From: Ideonella sp. MAG2 | GTDB taxonomy: Bacteria; Pseudomonadota; Gammaproteobacteria; Burkholderiales; Burkholderiaceae_C | Assembly (NCBI GenBank): GCA_004359425.1 | Contig: PTEU01000002.1 | Location: forward strand, 74,409 to 138,408 | DNA: 64,000 nucleotides | Direction: 5' to 3' | In this document: piece by piece, positions 1 through 8,888 of the stretch | Position numbering within the stretch: the stretch's first letter is position 1 | Layout: the number at the start of each line of letters is the position of its first letter | Notes under the pieces: generated by a model | The model's input: only the letters and a program-made list of their open reading frames with translations | What the model was told of the DNA's origin: nothing | Database searches by the model: none | Position numbers and translations under genes: made by a program

Positions 1-34
1 GCCGTTGGCTGTAACCCCCCACGTTGGAGACCCC

Positions 35-1018
35 ATGAAGTTTTCTTCCACCCTGTCGCGCCGTCTTTTGCTCGCTGCTGCAGCGAGCCTGAGCCTGACG
101 GGCTTGGCCCACGCTGACACCTGGCCCAGCAAGCCCATCACCGTGGTGGTGCCCTTCCCCGCCGGTGGCGGCACGGACGCCTTTGCCCGCCCCTTGACGG
201 CTGTGCTCAGCAAGCAAATGGGCAAGCAGGTGATCATCGACAACAAAGGCGGCGCAGGGGGCACGCTGGGTGCGTCTGTGGCGGCCAAGGCAGCCCCCGA
301 CGGCTACACCTTCTTCATGGGGGCGGTGCACCATGCCATTGCGCCCTCCATGTACCCCAAGCTGGACTACAACATCGAGACCGACTTTGTCCCCGTGGGC
401 CTGATCTCCAGCGTGCCGCAAGTCATCGTGGTCAACCCGCAGCGCGTGCCGGCCACCGACCTGAAGGGCTTTTTGGAATACGTGCGCAAAAACCCCGGCA
501 AGCTCAATTACGGCTCGGCGGGCAATGGCACCTCCCACCACTTGGCCGGTGAGCTGTTCAAGCTGCAAACCAAGACCTTCATCACCCATATTCCCTACCG
601 GGGCGCAGGCCCAGCCCTGCAAGACCTGATTGGCGGCCAAGTGGATGTGATGTTTGACGGCCTGGGGTCGTCCGCCACGCACATCAAGAACGGCCGCATC
701 AAGGCGATTGCCGTGGGAGGCGAAAAGCGCGCCCCCGGCTTCCCCGATGTGCCCACTGCGGCTGAAGGCGGCGTGCCGACCTACCAAGTCGCCACCTGGT
801 ACGGCCTGTGGGCTCCCAAGGGCACGCCCAAAGAGGTGGTGGCACAAATGCAGGCCGAGCTGAAGAAGGCCCTCAATTCCGACGAGCTGAAAACCACCTG
901 GACCGGCCTGGGCACCAGCACCCCCAACCTCTGGGGCGACGACTTTGGCAAGTTTGTGAGCAGCGAGGTCAAGCGCTGGGCCGCCGTGGTCAAGGCCTCG
1001 GGTGCCAAGCTAGATTGA
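35..1018 (+). CDS. Bug/TctC-family periplasmic solute-binding protein
   Basis: Tripartite tricarboxylate transporter receptor of the Bug family, which captures small carboxylates or related solutes in the periplasm. The start at 35 is preceded by GGAGA and gives a signal peptide (basic MKFSSTLSRRLLL, hydrophobic core, likely cleavage after GLAHA). The mature part begins with WPSKPITVVVPFPAGGGTD, the typical first strand and ligand loop, followed by GGAGGTLG and AAPDGYT, all family hallmarks. The length, about 327 residues, is normal. The TctA/TctB membrane subunits are not in the window, which is usual for these orphan receptors. The crotonase gene starts 4 bp downstream, so the two are probably cotranscribed and the ligand may feed acyl-CoA metabolism, but it cannot be read from sequence. 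Confidence 0.93.
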   Translation: MKFSSTLSRRLLLAAAASLSLTGLAHADTWPSKPITVVVPFPAGGGTDAFARPLTAVLSKQMGKQVIIDNKGGAGGTLGASVAAKAAPDGYTFFMGAVHHAIAPSMYPKLDYNIETDFVPVGLISSVPQVIVVNPQRVPATDLKGFLEYVRKNPGKLNYGSAGNGTSHHLAGELFKLQTKTFITHIPYRGAGPALQDLIGGQVDVMFDGLGSSATHIKNGRIKAIAVGGEKRAPGFPDVPTAAEGGVPTYQVATWYGLWAPKGTPKEVVAQMQAELKKALNSDELKTTWTGLGTSTPNLWGDDFGKFVSSEVKRWAAVVKASGAKLD

Positions 1019-1022
1019 GCCC

Positions 1023-1799
1023 ATGGCAGGCTCGGTATCCCTGAGCGAGGCGGATGCTCATGGCCTTCGCCGCCTGAGCTTGTCCAACCCTGGCAAGCTC
1101 AACGCCCTGGATGTCTCCATGTGGCGGCAGTTACACCAAGTGGCCCACGACTTGCAGCAAGACAGCCATACCCGGGCCGTCATCGTCTGCGGCGAGGGCG
1201 GCAGCTTTGTGGCGGGCGGGGACATTGAAGAGTTCCCTCAGTTTCGCTTTGAGCCCCACACCCTGGCGCATTTTCACGAGGACATCGTGGCCCCCGCCTT
1301 ATGGGCCCTGGCCGACTGCGACCTGCCCCTGATCGCTCAGATTGAAGGGGCTTGCATCGGCGGCGGCCTTGAGATTGCCGCTTGCTGTGACCTCCGGCTG
1401 TGTGGCCAGAGTAGCCGCTTTGGGGTGCCCATCGCCAAGCTGGGTTTTCCGATGGCACCGGCCGAGATCGAGATCGTGGCCCGGGTCGTCGGGCCCACCG
1501 TGCTGCGCGAGCTCTTGCTTGAAGCCCGGGTGCTGAGCGCCCCCGAGGCCTTGAGCAAAGGCTTGGTGACCCGGGTGGTGGCCGACGCCGAAGTGGCCAG
1601 CGAGGCGCTGCGCAGCGCACAGCACATCGCCACCCTGTCGCCCCAGGCCATGCGGCTGAACAAGCGCGCGCTGCGCCGCTTTGCCCATGGCCAGCCCAGC
1701 ACCCGCGCCGAACGCGAGCCCCACTTTGCCTATGCCCCCAGCGCCGAGCACCGCGAGGGCTTGGCCGCTTTCAACGAGAAGCGCCCGGCGCGCTTTTAA
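1023..1799 (+). CDS. enoyl-CoA hydratase/isomerase (crotonase) family protein
   Basis: Crotonase-fold enzyme of 258 residues, a full-length family size. It shows the substrate-binding run NPGKLNALD near residue 22, the first oxyanion-hole region GSFVAGGDIEEF and the second in IEGACIGGGLEIAACCDLR. It ends EGLAAFNEKRPARF, a typical crotonase C-terminus, so the gene is intact. Family members hydrate, isomerise or hydrolyse acyl-CoA esters. The usual catalytic Glu pair is not obvious, so the exact reaction is uncertain. It lies between a Bug receptor and an acyl-CoA synthetase remnant, suggesting a small operon for activation and degradation of an imported acid. Confidence 0.9.
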   Translation: MAGSVSLSEADAHGLRRLSLSNPGKLNALDVSMWRQLHQVAHDLQQDSHTRAVIVCGEGGSFVAGGDIEEFPQFRFEPHTLAHFHEDIVAPALWALADCDLPLIAQIEGACIGGGLEIAACCDLRLCGQSSRFGVPIAKLGFPMAPAEIEIVARVVGPTVLRELLLEARVLSAPEALSKGLVTRVVADAEVASEALRSAQHIATLSPQAMRLNKRALRRFAHGQPSTRAEREPHFAYAPSAEHREGLAAFNEKRPARF

Positions 1800-1824
1800 C
1801 CACCTCTTTTTAACGCAGGCTTTT

Positions 1825-3159
1825 CAAGCCCTGATGCTGTACCTGGCCGTGCTGCGCGCTGGCCATGTGTTCTTGCCATTGAACACCGCCTACCAAGCCG
1901 CCGAGATCGAGTATTTCATCGGCAATGCCGAACCCGCCGTGGTGGTGTGCTCGCCGCACAACTTCACCTGGATCAGCCGCCTGGCCTTCAAGGCCGGCAC
2001 CCAGCATGTCTACACCCTGGACGAGCAACGCGGCGGCACCTTGCTGGACCGCGCCAGCTTCCACGCCGACACCCACACACCGGCGGTGAAACAACCGGAT
2101 GACCTGGCCGCCATTCTCTACACCAGCGGCACCACCGGGCGCAGCAAGGGCGCGATGCTCAGCCACCGCAACCTCTCGTCCAACGCCCAGGTGCTCAAAG
2201 ACTATTGGGGCTGGCGCGGTGACGATGTGCTGATCCATGCCCTGCCCATCTTCCATGTGCATGGCCTGTTTGTGGCCTCGCACGGAGCCTTGCTGGCCGG
2301 GGCCAAGATGATTTGGTTTGCCAAGTACGACCCCAAGGCCGTGCTGGCCCGCTTGCCCGAGGCCAGCGTCTTCATGGGCGTGCCCACGCTGTATGTGCGC
2401 CTGCTGGGCGAGCAAGGCCTGAACAAGACGGCCTGCGCCAAGATGCGCTTGTTCATCAGCGGCTCAGCGCCCTTGTTGATTGAGACCTTCCAAGCCTGGC
2501 AGCAACGCACCGGCCACACCATCTTGGAGCGTTACGGCATGAGCGAAACCGTGATGCTCACCTCCAACCCCTACCGCGAGCAAGACGGCCCGCGCAAGGG
2601 CGGCACCGTGGGCTTCCCCTTGCCCGGCGTGGGCCTGCGCGTGCAGGACGATGCAGGCCAAGCCCTGCCCGCTGGCGAGATTGGCGGCATCCAAGTCAAA
2701 GGCCCGAATGTGTTTGGCGGCTATTGGCGCATGCCCGAGAAAACCAAAGAAGAGTTCACGGCCGATGGCTGGTTCAAGACCGGCGACGTGGGCCGGGTGG
2801 ATGCCCAAGGCTATGTGACCATCGTCGGCCGCAGCAAAGACCTGATCATCACCGGCGGCTACAACGTCTACCCGGCCGAGGTGGAAGGCTTTATCAACGA
2901 CATGCCCGGCGTGGCCGAAAGCGCCGTTATCGGCGTGCCCCACCCCGACTTCGGCGAAGCCGTGGTGGCCGTGCTGATTGCCAAGCCCGGTGCGGCGCTG
3001 GACAGCGCCGCCATCGTGGCCGCCCTGAAGTCTCAGATCGCCAACTTCAAAGTGCCGAAGAAGGTGTTTGTGCTGGACGAGTTGCCCCGCAACACCATGG
3101 GCAAGGTGCAAAAGAACCTGCTGAGGGAACAGTACAAAGCCTTGTTTGAGCCTATGTAG
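1825..3159 (+). pseudogene. matB: malonyl-CoA synthetase-like acyl-CoA ligase, 5'-truncated
   Basis: AMP-forming acyl-CoA synthetase closest in feel to MatB, which makes malonyl-CoA from malonate, CoA and ATP. Recognisable protein starts abruptly at QALMLYLAVLRAGHVFLPLN; about 70 N-terminal residues expected in the family are absent, and the 25 bp after the crotonase stop codon look non-homologous. Everything after that is intact: the P-loop YTSGTTGRSKGA, the YGMSET adenylate motif, the TGDVGR hinge and the NTMGKVQK catalytic Lys region. An internal ATG at 1834 could in principle start a shorter protein. The stop codon lies in a TAGATCTA palindrome that also contains the stop of the opposite Hint gene. 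A second diverged copy of its last 13 codons is found at 13922-13961. Confidence 0.75.
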
Positions 3160-3161
3160 AT

Positions 3162-3803
3162 CTACGCCCGGTCGGTCTGCTTCAGGGTGTCGAGCTTAGA
3201 AAGCTCGAACTTGTTGATCTCCGGGCCGCAGGTGTTGTGAACCCACACACCTTCCTTGCCGACGTAATAAGTATGGAAGTCCTCCACCTCGAAGTTGTAG
3301 ACACGGCCACGTGCAACGTTCTGATAGCAGCGGGAGACCATCAGGTGGCGGAACTGGAATTGTTCTACGCAATCGCAAGCGCGGATTTTTGATACCGGCA
3401 CCCAACCACGCCCCTGGCAATAGACCGGATGTTCCGGCGTCACAAGGAACTCCTCCCTGTCACCCGTCGCAAGGTTATCAACGATCAACCGACACAGCGG
3501 CTTGTCATCAGTAACAAACACCTGGGTTACTTGCTTGTAGAAGTATTCACTCTCTTCGCGAAATTTGTCAGGCGTCGTCTGATCGTCCGGGTACGACAGC
3601 ACCCAATCACCAACCTTGATCTCCTCGATGGGTTTCAACCCTTCCTTGGTATGCACAAGCGTGCCGGCGGCAAAGCAGGGGGGCTGGCCCTCTTCAAGGA
3701 CGCGCGTCTCTTCCGGTCGGCTCATGACCCGATTGATCGCCATGTCTACTCTGCAACTCGCGTTGGGCACCGGACTCCCACGCCCGCCACATAGTGGATT
3801 CAT
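3162..3803 (-). CDS. Hint-domain protein (orphan polymorphic-toxin cassette H)
   Basis: Contains one complete Hint domain (residues about 43-191) of the kind found in the pre-toxin region of polymorphic toxins, where it self-cleaves to release a C-terminal toxin. Seen: nucleophile block CFAAGTLVHTKEGL, the VGDWVLS strand, the TxxH block (VTPEHPVYCQGRGW), and the terminal block VYNFEVEDFHTYYV...VWVHN. Only about 21 residues follow the HN, so no toxin domain remains. The first 20 codons overlap a degraded copy of another Hint C-terminus (3762-3796), in which one base is missing, so the start codon is probably fortuitous. No signal peptide. The stop codon is 2 bp from the stop of the convergent acyl-CoA ligase remnant. 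Likely a silent cassette. Confidence 0.75.
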   Translation of the reverse strand: MNPLCGGRGSPVPNASCRVDMAINRVMSRPEETRVLEEGQPPCFAAGTLVHTKEGLKPIEEIKVGDWVLSYPDDQTTPDKFREESEYFYKQVTQVFVTDDKPLCRLIVDNLATGDREEFLVTPEHPVYCQGRGWVPVSKIRACDCVEQFQFRHLMVSRCYQNVARGRVYNFEVEDFHTYYVGKEGVWVHNTCGPEINKFELSKLDTLKQTDRA

Positions 3804-3806
3804 GGA

Positions 3807-4331
3807 TCACATCGCAATAGGGTCTGAGAAATCAAGATCAAGAGAAAAAAGGACTTGCTTCTGACCGGGACCGCAAAGTTTTTCTGCCTCATCGCTATCG
3901 ATAGGCAAGTCGGTAACTTTGAAAATGTATACAACCCTAACTTTCTTCCCTCCTATATCTACGATAACTTCAAGGCGATCAGTCCCGGTAAAACCAATAT
4001 TTGGAACATATCTCCACTCCGATCCACGATTAGGGTGGTCGTAGGGGTATGTACTCCCATGGGCAGGAGGAGCCACGATGGTAACAGCGTTGGGCTCTGG
4101 AAATTCCGGGGTTTCTTTCTTGATGTACTTTAAATAGCTAAATGCTTCATGCCTAGGTGAAAAATCACCTTCATAAATACTATATGGCTTATCGACGCTT
4201 GTGCTAGGCCACTGCATGCAAATGGCCATGCCAGGTGATTTCCTCCCCCTCGCGGCTACTGATGCGTTTGCCACGCTTTGCTCGATATATGGAGGAGGAT
4301 ATTGAATTACATCAGATTCCATTTGAAGCAT
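3807..4331 (-). CDS. uncharacterised protein between Hint cassettes (possible Ig-like fold)
   Basis: About 174 residues with no family I can name. The ATG at 4331 has AGAGGA seven bases upstream; a GTG one codon earlier is also possible. The central stretch HGSTYPYDHPNRGSEW-RYVPNIGFTGTDRLEV resembles bacterial Ig/cadherin-like repeats of the pattern YxPNxGFTGTD, followed by a strand-rich segment (GGKKVRVVYIFKV). No signal peptide or membrane segment is evident. It lies 65 bp downstream of a truncated Hint cassette and upstream of another, the position where polymorphic-toxin loci usually carry an immunity gene. That role is only positional inference. The base composition is AT-richer than the flanking chromosome. 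Confidence 0.6.
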   Translation of the reverse strand: MLQMESDVIQYPPPYIEQSVANASVAARGRKSPGMAICMQWPSTSVDKPYSIYEGDFSPRHEAFSYLKYIKKETPEFPEPNAVTIVAPPAHGSTYPYDHPNRGSEWRYVPNIGFTGTDRLEVIVDIGGKKVRVVYIFKVTDLPIDSDEAEKLCGPGQKQVLFSLDLDFSDPIAM

Positions 4332-4396
4332 CACGATATCCTCTTTTGACCAGTGATCAAAAAAATGCTAAGGCAGAGGGTGAGAAAATATTTCCC

Positions 4397-4792
4397 CTAA
4401 GTCGGCTTCATTTTATCAATAAACTCAGCCACCTTGACTTTCGCCGTCTGTTTATTGCAATTATGCACCCACACAAATTCTGCAGATACAAAATAGGTAT
4501 TGAACCCCTCCACTTCTAGGTTATAGACAACAAACTCATCCATGTAGGTTTTTAGGGTAAGTGATAGAAACTGCGACCTCTTCCCGTCTACCGATTGCAA
4601 TTCATCGCCAACAATTAAATCACGCGCTTCAACCCATCCTTTTCCAACAACCCACATTGGGTGGTTTCCAGTGACATCAATACTGATCAGATGTCCATAG
4701 CGACCTTGGATATGTAGATCATACATATCGCCCTGATACATCCGCTCGAAGACATTGATAACCTTTCGATAGGCCAACTCTCCCGTCTCTTA
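4397..4792 (-). pseudogene. Hint domain lacking its N-terminal half (cassette F)
   Basis: The reading frame can be followed from the IS-end junction at 4792 (ETGELAYRKV, the strand that normally follows the first Hint block) to a stop at 4397. The nucleophile Cys block is missing, removed at the junction with the IS end at 4793. Retained are the TxxH block (VTGNHPMWVVGKGW) and the terminal block (VYNLEVEGFNTYFV...VWVHN) followed by only 20 residues (CNKQTAKVKVAEFIDKMKPT region). Without the N-terminal Cys, Hint autoprocessing should be impossible. The first available ATG is at 4777. The tail CN..AK resembles the tail of the last Hint in the 9924-11426 gene (CNNAKIDV), suggesting the two cassettes share a toxin-tip start. 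Confidence 0.7.
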
Positions 4793-4870
4793 CTGAGAGT
4801 TCCGACCATCCGCATTCACCCCGCAAAGCCTGTTTTCATGCGGGTTGCAGGGGTTTTGCAGGGCCGACTA
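4793..4870 (-). mobile_element. solo end of an IS5-like element (78 bp)
   Basis: Matches, base for base, the last 78 bp of the IS end at 8923-9000, and differs at three positions from the end of the larger IS remnant at 7975-8052. It finishes with the terminal inverted repeat (outer end TAGTCGGCCCTGCAAAACC read on the minus strand). It joins directly to the truncated Hint frame at 4792. No transposase codons remain. Confidence 0.7.
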
Positions 4871-5015
4871 CGGCCAGTTTGTGCTTTGAGTCGGCCCGTG
4901 ATTTCGGGGATGTTTGGGCGTCCTTCCCATTGGTTACGAGCTGGTTTCTGAAGTCAAGAACGAAGCGAACTGCGCCGCAGCGCTGGCCGTGCTCTGAGGA
5001 ATTTCCGATGGAATG

Positions 5016-5042
5016 AAAAACGGCCGCTAATGCGGCCGCTTT
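5016..5042 (-). terminator. Rho-independent terminator of the kelch-repeat gene
   Basis: Perfect 7-bp stem CGGCCGC/GCGGCCG with a TAAT loop at 5021-5038, followed on the minus strand by a run of five T residues. It lies about 95 bp beyond the stop of the kelch gene and points in the same direction. Confidence 0.75.
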
Positions 5043-5135
5043 GTTGAGGGTTGGCTTTGCGCTGAATTTAATTCGAGGCCAACCCCTTGGATTCAAGCGG
5101 GTGTGTTGTATCTGGCCAGAGCCGTTGGCGCAAAC

Positions 5136-7145
5136 CTACTGAGTGAGACTGAAGCTCAACGTAAAGGGCCCGGTAGCGCCGGGAGCATAACTGCTCACCT
5201 CAATCGTATATACGCCGGCACTGCCTGCAGGCAGTACATAGACGCCGCTCGAAGCCGGGATGCGCGAGTTGGTGCCACCACCACCATCATCGTTGGATGC
5301 GATCACGGTACCGTTCGGGCTCTTCAGGTACAGATAGGAGTCGAACGCAGTTGAGCTCAGCAGGATCGATACGCGATTGCCGGGTGCCCCATTGAACGTG
5401 TAGCGACTGGTGTAGTACCTGGCACCCGATGGGCAACCTGCCGTCAGCGTGCCACTGAAGGTACCGCTGCTGATTTGGGTGCTACAGCTCGCCGCGGTCG
5501 CCGCCTGATTGATCATCACGCTGCTGCTGAATCCCGGGCTGGTGACTGGTACGGTCGCACTACGAGCTGCACCGGAATTCGGCGCAACCTGGAAGGTGAC
5601 GGTACCATTTCCTGTACCGCTTGTAGACGTACTGGCATACGCCCAGCTCGGCAAGCTGCCGAGTCTCCATGAACAGGTCGAGGCCGCAGTCACCTGGATC
5701 GTCCCCGATGCGGCCACCGCAGAAAAATTAAAGCTTGACGGCGACACTGTCGGCGCTGTGGGGCACTGAACGACAGATGGTTGTGTGATGCTGATGCCAT
5801 TGTTTCCCAGCGTGAAGCTCGCCGAGCGGCTCGCGCCTGTCGTGTTCGTTGCTGCGGTGAAACTCACGACCATGCTGCCTGAAGCCGGCATGGTTTGTGG
5901 GCCCGGCACACTGGGCGTCAACCAGACAGGCATGCCGGACACTTCGAAACGACAACCCGCTGCAGCTGTGACCGTAAAGCTCGCCTGACCTCCATTCGGG
6001 CTGATGGTCTGTGAAGTGCTGCCGGACAGGGCGATTACCTGCGGCGCACATGCCTTGTCCCAGATTGCCGCCGTGCTACTTGCATCATTCTGTACGGCAC
6101 CGCCGACAATCAGGAGGTTGCCCTCGGGTAAGAGTGAAACGGAACTACCGCGTTCGGCGATTCGCTTCGGTCCGGTCAGATTCCATTGCCCTGTCGCGAG
6201 CTGGTAGCGAGCAAGGCTCCTGGAATAATCACCCATCAAGATGAAGTCACCGTTGCTCAACGCCGTCGCGGATTTCACTGCCATCGCGACGGACATCGGA
6301 TTGCCCGCGACAAACTTGCCAGTCGCGGGATCATAGATCTCCGTGCTGGCGAGAGTCATTGTGTTGGCGCCACCAGCGACCAGCACTTTGCCGTCAGGCA
6401 ACACGAAAGGCTGGATATCTTGTCTTGGTTGCCCCATGGAGCCTGTCGCGGTCCACTGATTCGTTGCGGGATCCCAGATCTCGGCGCGATTGATATATGC
6501 GCTGGCATAGCCACCAATCTTCAGCACCCGCCCGTCACGCAGCACCACGAGGCCGTGATAACCGGTCTTGTCGATCATGTTGCCGGTTTTGGTGAAGGTA
6601 TTGGTCGCCGGGTCATACACCTCCGCATAAAAGATGCTGGCGTAGCCGTCCGGATTCATAACAAACACCTTGCCGCTCGGTAGCAGGCGAGCCTGCACAC
6701 GATAGCGCGCAACGCTCATGTTTGCAGCATAGGTCCAATTTCCAGTAGCAGGATCGAAGATCTCCGTCGTTGCTGTGCCAACCAGGCTGGGGCTCGTCAC
6801 GATCGAGCCACCGAATACCATCACCCTTCCGTCATTCAGCGTGACTGCTGCATGTTCTGTTCGCGCCTGCTGCATTGGTGCTACGGCCGTGAATATGCCG
6901 GTGACCGGGTTGTAGAGCTCGGCACTGGCATACGGTGCAGTGCCAGGTCGCGCATAACCGCCAGCGAGCAGGATGTTTCCATCAAGCAAGGTGTTCGCTG
7001 TGTGCATCATGCGAGGGATCGTCGTGCTTCCCGTAGTAACGGTAGCCAGAGCAGGAAAGGTGGAGAGGCTCAGCAATGCGGCAAGTAAAACGCCCAACAG
7101 CCAGCGCACAGGGTGTGGCAGGTTTAGATTATGGTTTGATTGCAT
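5136..7145 (-). CDS. secreted kelch-repeat / BACON / PPC-domain protein
   Basis: A 669-residue exported protein. The ATG at 7145 has AGGA upstream and opens a clear signal peptide (hydrophobic WLLGVLLAALLSLSTF, likely cut after PALA). Residues about 40-360 form kelch-type beta-propeller repeats, each with a pattern like AELYNPVTGIFT, AEVYDPATNTFT and TEIYDPATGKF together with LxDGRVLxxGG. Two BACON-like beta-sandwich segments follow (about 370-460 and 463-555, e.g. SCSWRLGSLPSWAY), often linked to carbohydrate or mucin binding. The C-terminus (about 560-668) is a PPC-like domain (FDSYLYLKSPNGTVIASNDDGG), typical of type II secreted enzymes and normally processed. No catalytic site is recognised. 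The gene lies inside the Hint island, with its own terminator, and may be a type II secretion client. Confidence 0.85.
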   Translation of the reverse strand: MQSNHNLNLPHPVRWLLGVLLAALLSLSTFPALATVTTGSTTIPRMMHTANTLLDGNILLAGGYARPGTAPYASAELYNPVTGIFTAVAPMQQARTEHAAVTLNDGRVMVFGGSIVTSPSLVGTATTEIFDPATGNWTYAANMSVARYRVQARLLPSGKVFVMNPDGYASIFYAEVYDPATNTFTKTGNMIDKTGYHGLVVLRDGRVLKIGGYASAYINRAEIWDPATNQWTATGSMGQPRQDIQPFVLPDGKVLVAGGANTMTLASTEIYDPATGKFVAGNPMSVAMAVKSATALSNGDFILMGDYSRSLARYQLATGQWNLTGPKRIAERGSSVSLLPEGNLLIVGGAVQNDASSTAAIWDKACAPQVIALSGSTSQTISPNGGQASFTVTAAAGCRFEVSGMPVWLTPSVPGPQTMPASGSMVVSFTAATNTTGASRSASFTLGNNGISITQPSVVQCPTAPTVSPSSFNFSAVAASGTIQVTAASTCSWRLGSLPSWAYASTSTSGTGNGTVTFQVAPNSGAARSATVPVTSPGFSSSVMINQAATAASCSTQISSGTFSGTLTAGCPSGARYYTSRYTFNGAPGNRVSILLSSTAFDSYLYLKSPNGTVIASNDDGGGGTNSRIPASSGVYVLPAGSAGVYTIEVSSYAPGATGPFTLSFSLTQ

Positions 7146-7284
7146 GCAGTCATCCTGTATCAAAGGTTCGGATTCCAGAGTTTGCCCGACGGCTGCGTCA
7201 AGCCGATGGAATATATCTCAGCGACAGGAATGAGGGGCTAGCAGGCTGCTGAAATCCTTGATCATGCAGCTCCGGAGTCCGACT

Positions 7285-8052
7285 TAGTCAGCCCTGCAAA
7301 ATCCGTTTTTCATGATCCCGACGCCCGATAGGGCAGGAACGAGAGGATGTCTGCGTCAGAGGCTCGCGGCAGGCCGAGAGACTGACAGGCGCGACGGTGT
7401 CCTTGACGCGGTAACAGCGCCCAGGATCGTGCGCTGACGCCTCAGCACGGCCTTGAGCCGCTTGAACTGCTTGGCGTGGGCGTAGCCCCCAGCTCTGCGG
7501 CACAGGGCCTTGCCCTCGGTCGCGTAGGTCTGCTTGAGCTTGATGCCAGCGCGCTGTGCCACGCGCACCATCTTGTCTCGCGCCACATCCAGCGGGCGGC
7601 TGTCGGGAGGGTGAGCAATGGCCGTCTCCTGCACCGTGGTGTCCACGATCACCCGCTCCAGCTCTTGCTTCTTGATCGCCTGGATGTTCACGGCCGTCTC
7701 AATGGTGGTCTTGAGCAACTGCACGACGCCCGCCTCGCCCAGCACACGGCGAAACCGCCCGATCTGCGTGGCATCGCACGGCAGCTTGGTCTGGTAGTAC
7801 TCCATGCCGCTGAAGAGTTGCCAGACCACGTTCTCGCTCCAGCGCTGAGCCAGCACCGCCAGCGGATGCCTCGGGTCCACCATGCCGTCCAGCCGTGCGC
7901 GGAAGAAATCGTCTGTTGCCATGCTGTTCACGCCCCGCAAAACTCTCAGAAATCAAACCCTATTGGATTCGTTCCTGAGAGTTCTGACCATTCGCATTCA
8001 CCCCGCAAAGCCTGTGTTCATGCGGGTTGCAGGGGTTTTGCAGGGCCGACTA
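7285..8052 (-). mobile_element. IS5-like element with internal deletions (768 bp)
   Basis: Bounded by imperfect inverted repeats: TAGTCAGCCCTGCAAAATCC at 7285-7304 and, on the other strand, TAGTCGGCCCTGCAAAACCC ending at 8052. TA flanks both ends inside the repeat, compatible with a short target duplication. Full-length relatives are about 1.4-1.5 kb, so roughly half is missing. The right end lies inside the reading frame of the Hint cassette at 7998-8888 and supplies its last 18 codons, showing that the element inserted into, and truncated, that toxin tip. Confidence 0.8.
7356..7940 (-). pseudogene. IS5-family transposase, internally deleted
   Basis: Begins MATDDFFRARLDGMVDPRHPLAVLAQR, the usual start of a large IS5-type DDE transposase family, then jumps to WSENVVWQLFSGMEYYQ, which in intact relatives lies about 70 residues later; the duplicated QR context suggests a deletion between short repeats. 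It continues through RVIVDTTVQ (first catalytic Asp) and HAKQFKRLKAVLRRQRTILG and then runs into non-homologous sequence and the IS end. The second Asp, the Glu and the whole C-terminal half are gone, so it cannot be an active transposase. Confidence 0.85.
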
Positions 8053-8888
8053 ATTCCTGCTCCCGCTAGCTTTTGGTCAACAAGCTGCTCTGTGAGTTGT
8101 ATCGCAGCTTTCTGACTCAAAGGCATTCCATCAGGCCCTGTCAATTCAGCGGTACTTTTGTACAAGGGTGACCATTCAGGCAAGGCGCCTTCAACCTGCG
8201 TCAAAGATTGACTGGAAATCTTGACGGGAGCCTTTTCGTTATGCACCCAAAGACCACTATGATCAACAAAATAGGTATGGAAATCTTCCACCTCCAGGTT
8301 GTAGACCTCGTGTATTCCAGCTTTTTCAAGAAACTCAAATTCCGCATGAACTCCGTCATAGGTAATAAACTCGTCACCCAGTCGCAAATCTCGCACAGGC
8401 ACCCAGCCTTTGCCCTTGACCCAAAATGGGTGTTCTTCGGTAACAAACAATGGCCCATTTGCAAAGTCAGGGATTTCTGGGCCGTATTTACGCCCCAAAT
8501 AATATTGTTGTCGGACGCCGTGCGTGAATTTACTCACCACCCGTTTATAGGCCATCTCCCCGGTTTTCTCGCAGCGAGACAGCACCAAATCACCCACTTC
8601 TATGTATTCAATCTCCTTGACGCAATCTCCCCATTCATTAGGCACATCAATATGAACGACGGTTTCCCCGTCAAAGCAAGCCCCTTGCAACTCAGCTTTT
8701 CTTGCCTCATCCCCTAGCGCCACATCGACCGGGCAATTCGTGTTGTGCACCCAAACCCCCACGTCCGCCACATAGTAGGTATGGAACTCCTCAACTTCGA
8801 AGTTATAAACCGGCCTCAGCAGCACAACCATGCCGTCCAGCCGTGCGCGGAAGAAATCGTCTGTTGCCATGCTGTTCACGCCCCGCAA
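7998..8888 (-). CDS. Hint cassette E: IS-fused, C-terminal tip truncated by IS insertion
   Basis: A 296-residue chimera. Residues 1-21 are the start of the IS5 transposase (MATDDFFRARLDGMV), fused in frame to a Hint C-terminal scar (VYNFEVEEFHTYYV...VWVHNTNC, 8742-8810). A complete Hint follows: CFDGETVVH, LVLSRCEKTGEMAYKRV, VTEEHPFWVKGKGW, and VYNLEVEDFHTYFV...LWVHN at 8238-8306. About 60 residues of a possible toxin tip remain (PLSQKAAIQLTEQLVDQKL) before the frame enters the IS inverted repeat (SRPCKTPATRMN) and stops. All Hint catalytic landmarks are present. Expression would depend on the IS start codon. No secretion signal. I regard it as a recombination product rather than a working toxin, but transcription from the IS end is possible. 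Confidence 0.7.
   Translation of the reverse strand: MRGVNSMATDDFFRARLDGMVVLLRPVYNFEVEEFHTYYVADVGVWVHNTNCPVDVALGDEARKAELQGACFDGETVVHIDVPNEWGDCVKEIEYIEVGDLVLSRCEKTGEMAYKRVVSKFTHGVRQQYYLGRKYGPEIPDFANGPLFVTEEHPFWVKGKGWVPVRDLRLGDEFITYDGVHAEFEFLEKAGIHEVYNLEVEDFHTYFVDHSGLWVHNEKAPVKISSQSLTQVEGALPEWSPLYKSTAELTGPDGMPLSQKAAIQLTEQLVDQKLAGAGISRPCKTPATRMNTGFAG

Noticed and set aside
4871..5015. Possible continuation of the IS or a small gene between the IS end and the kelch terminator
   Set aside because: No further match to the other IS copies and no frame with a ribosome binding site.
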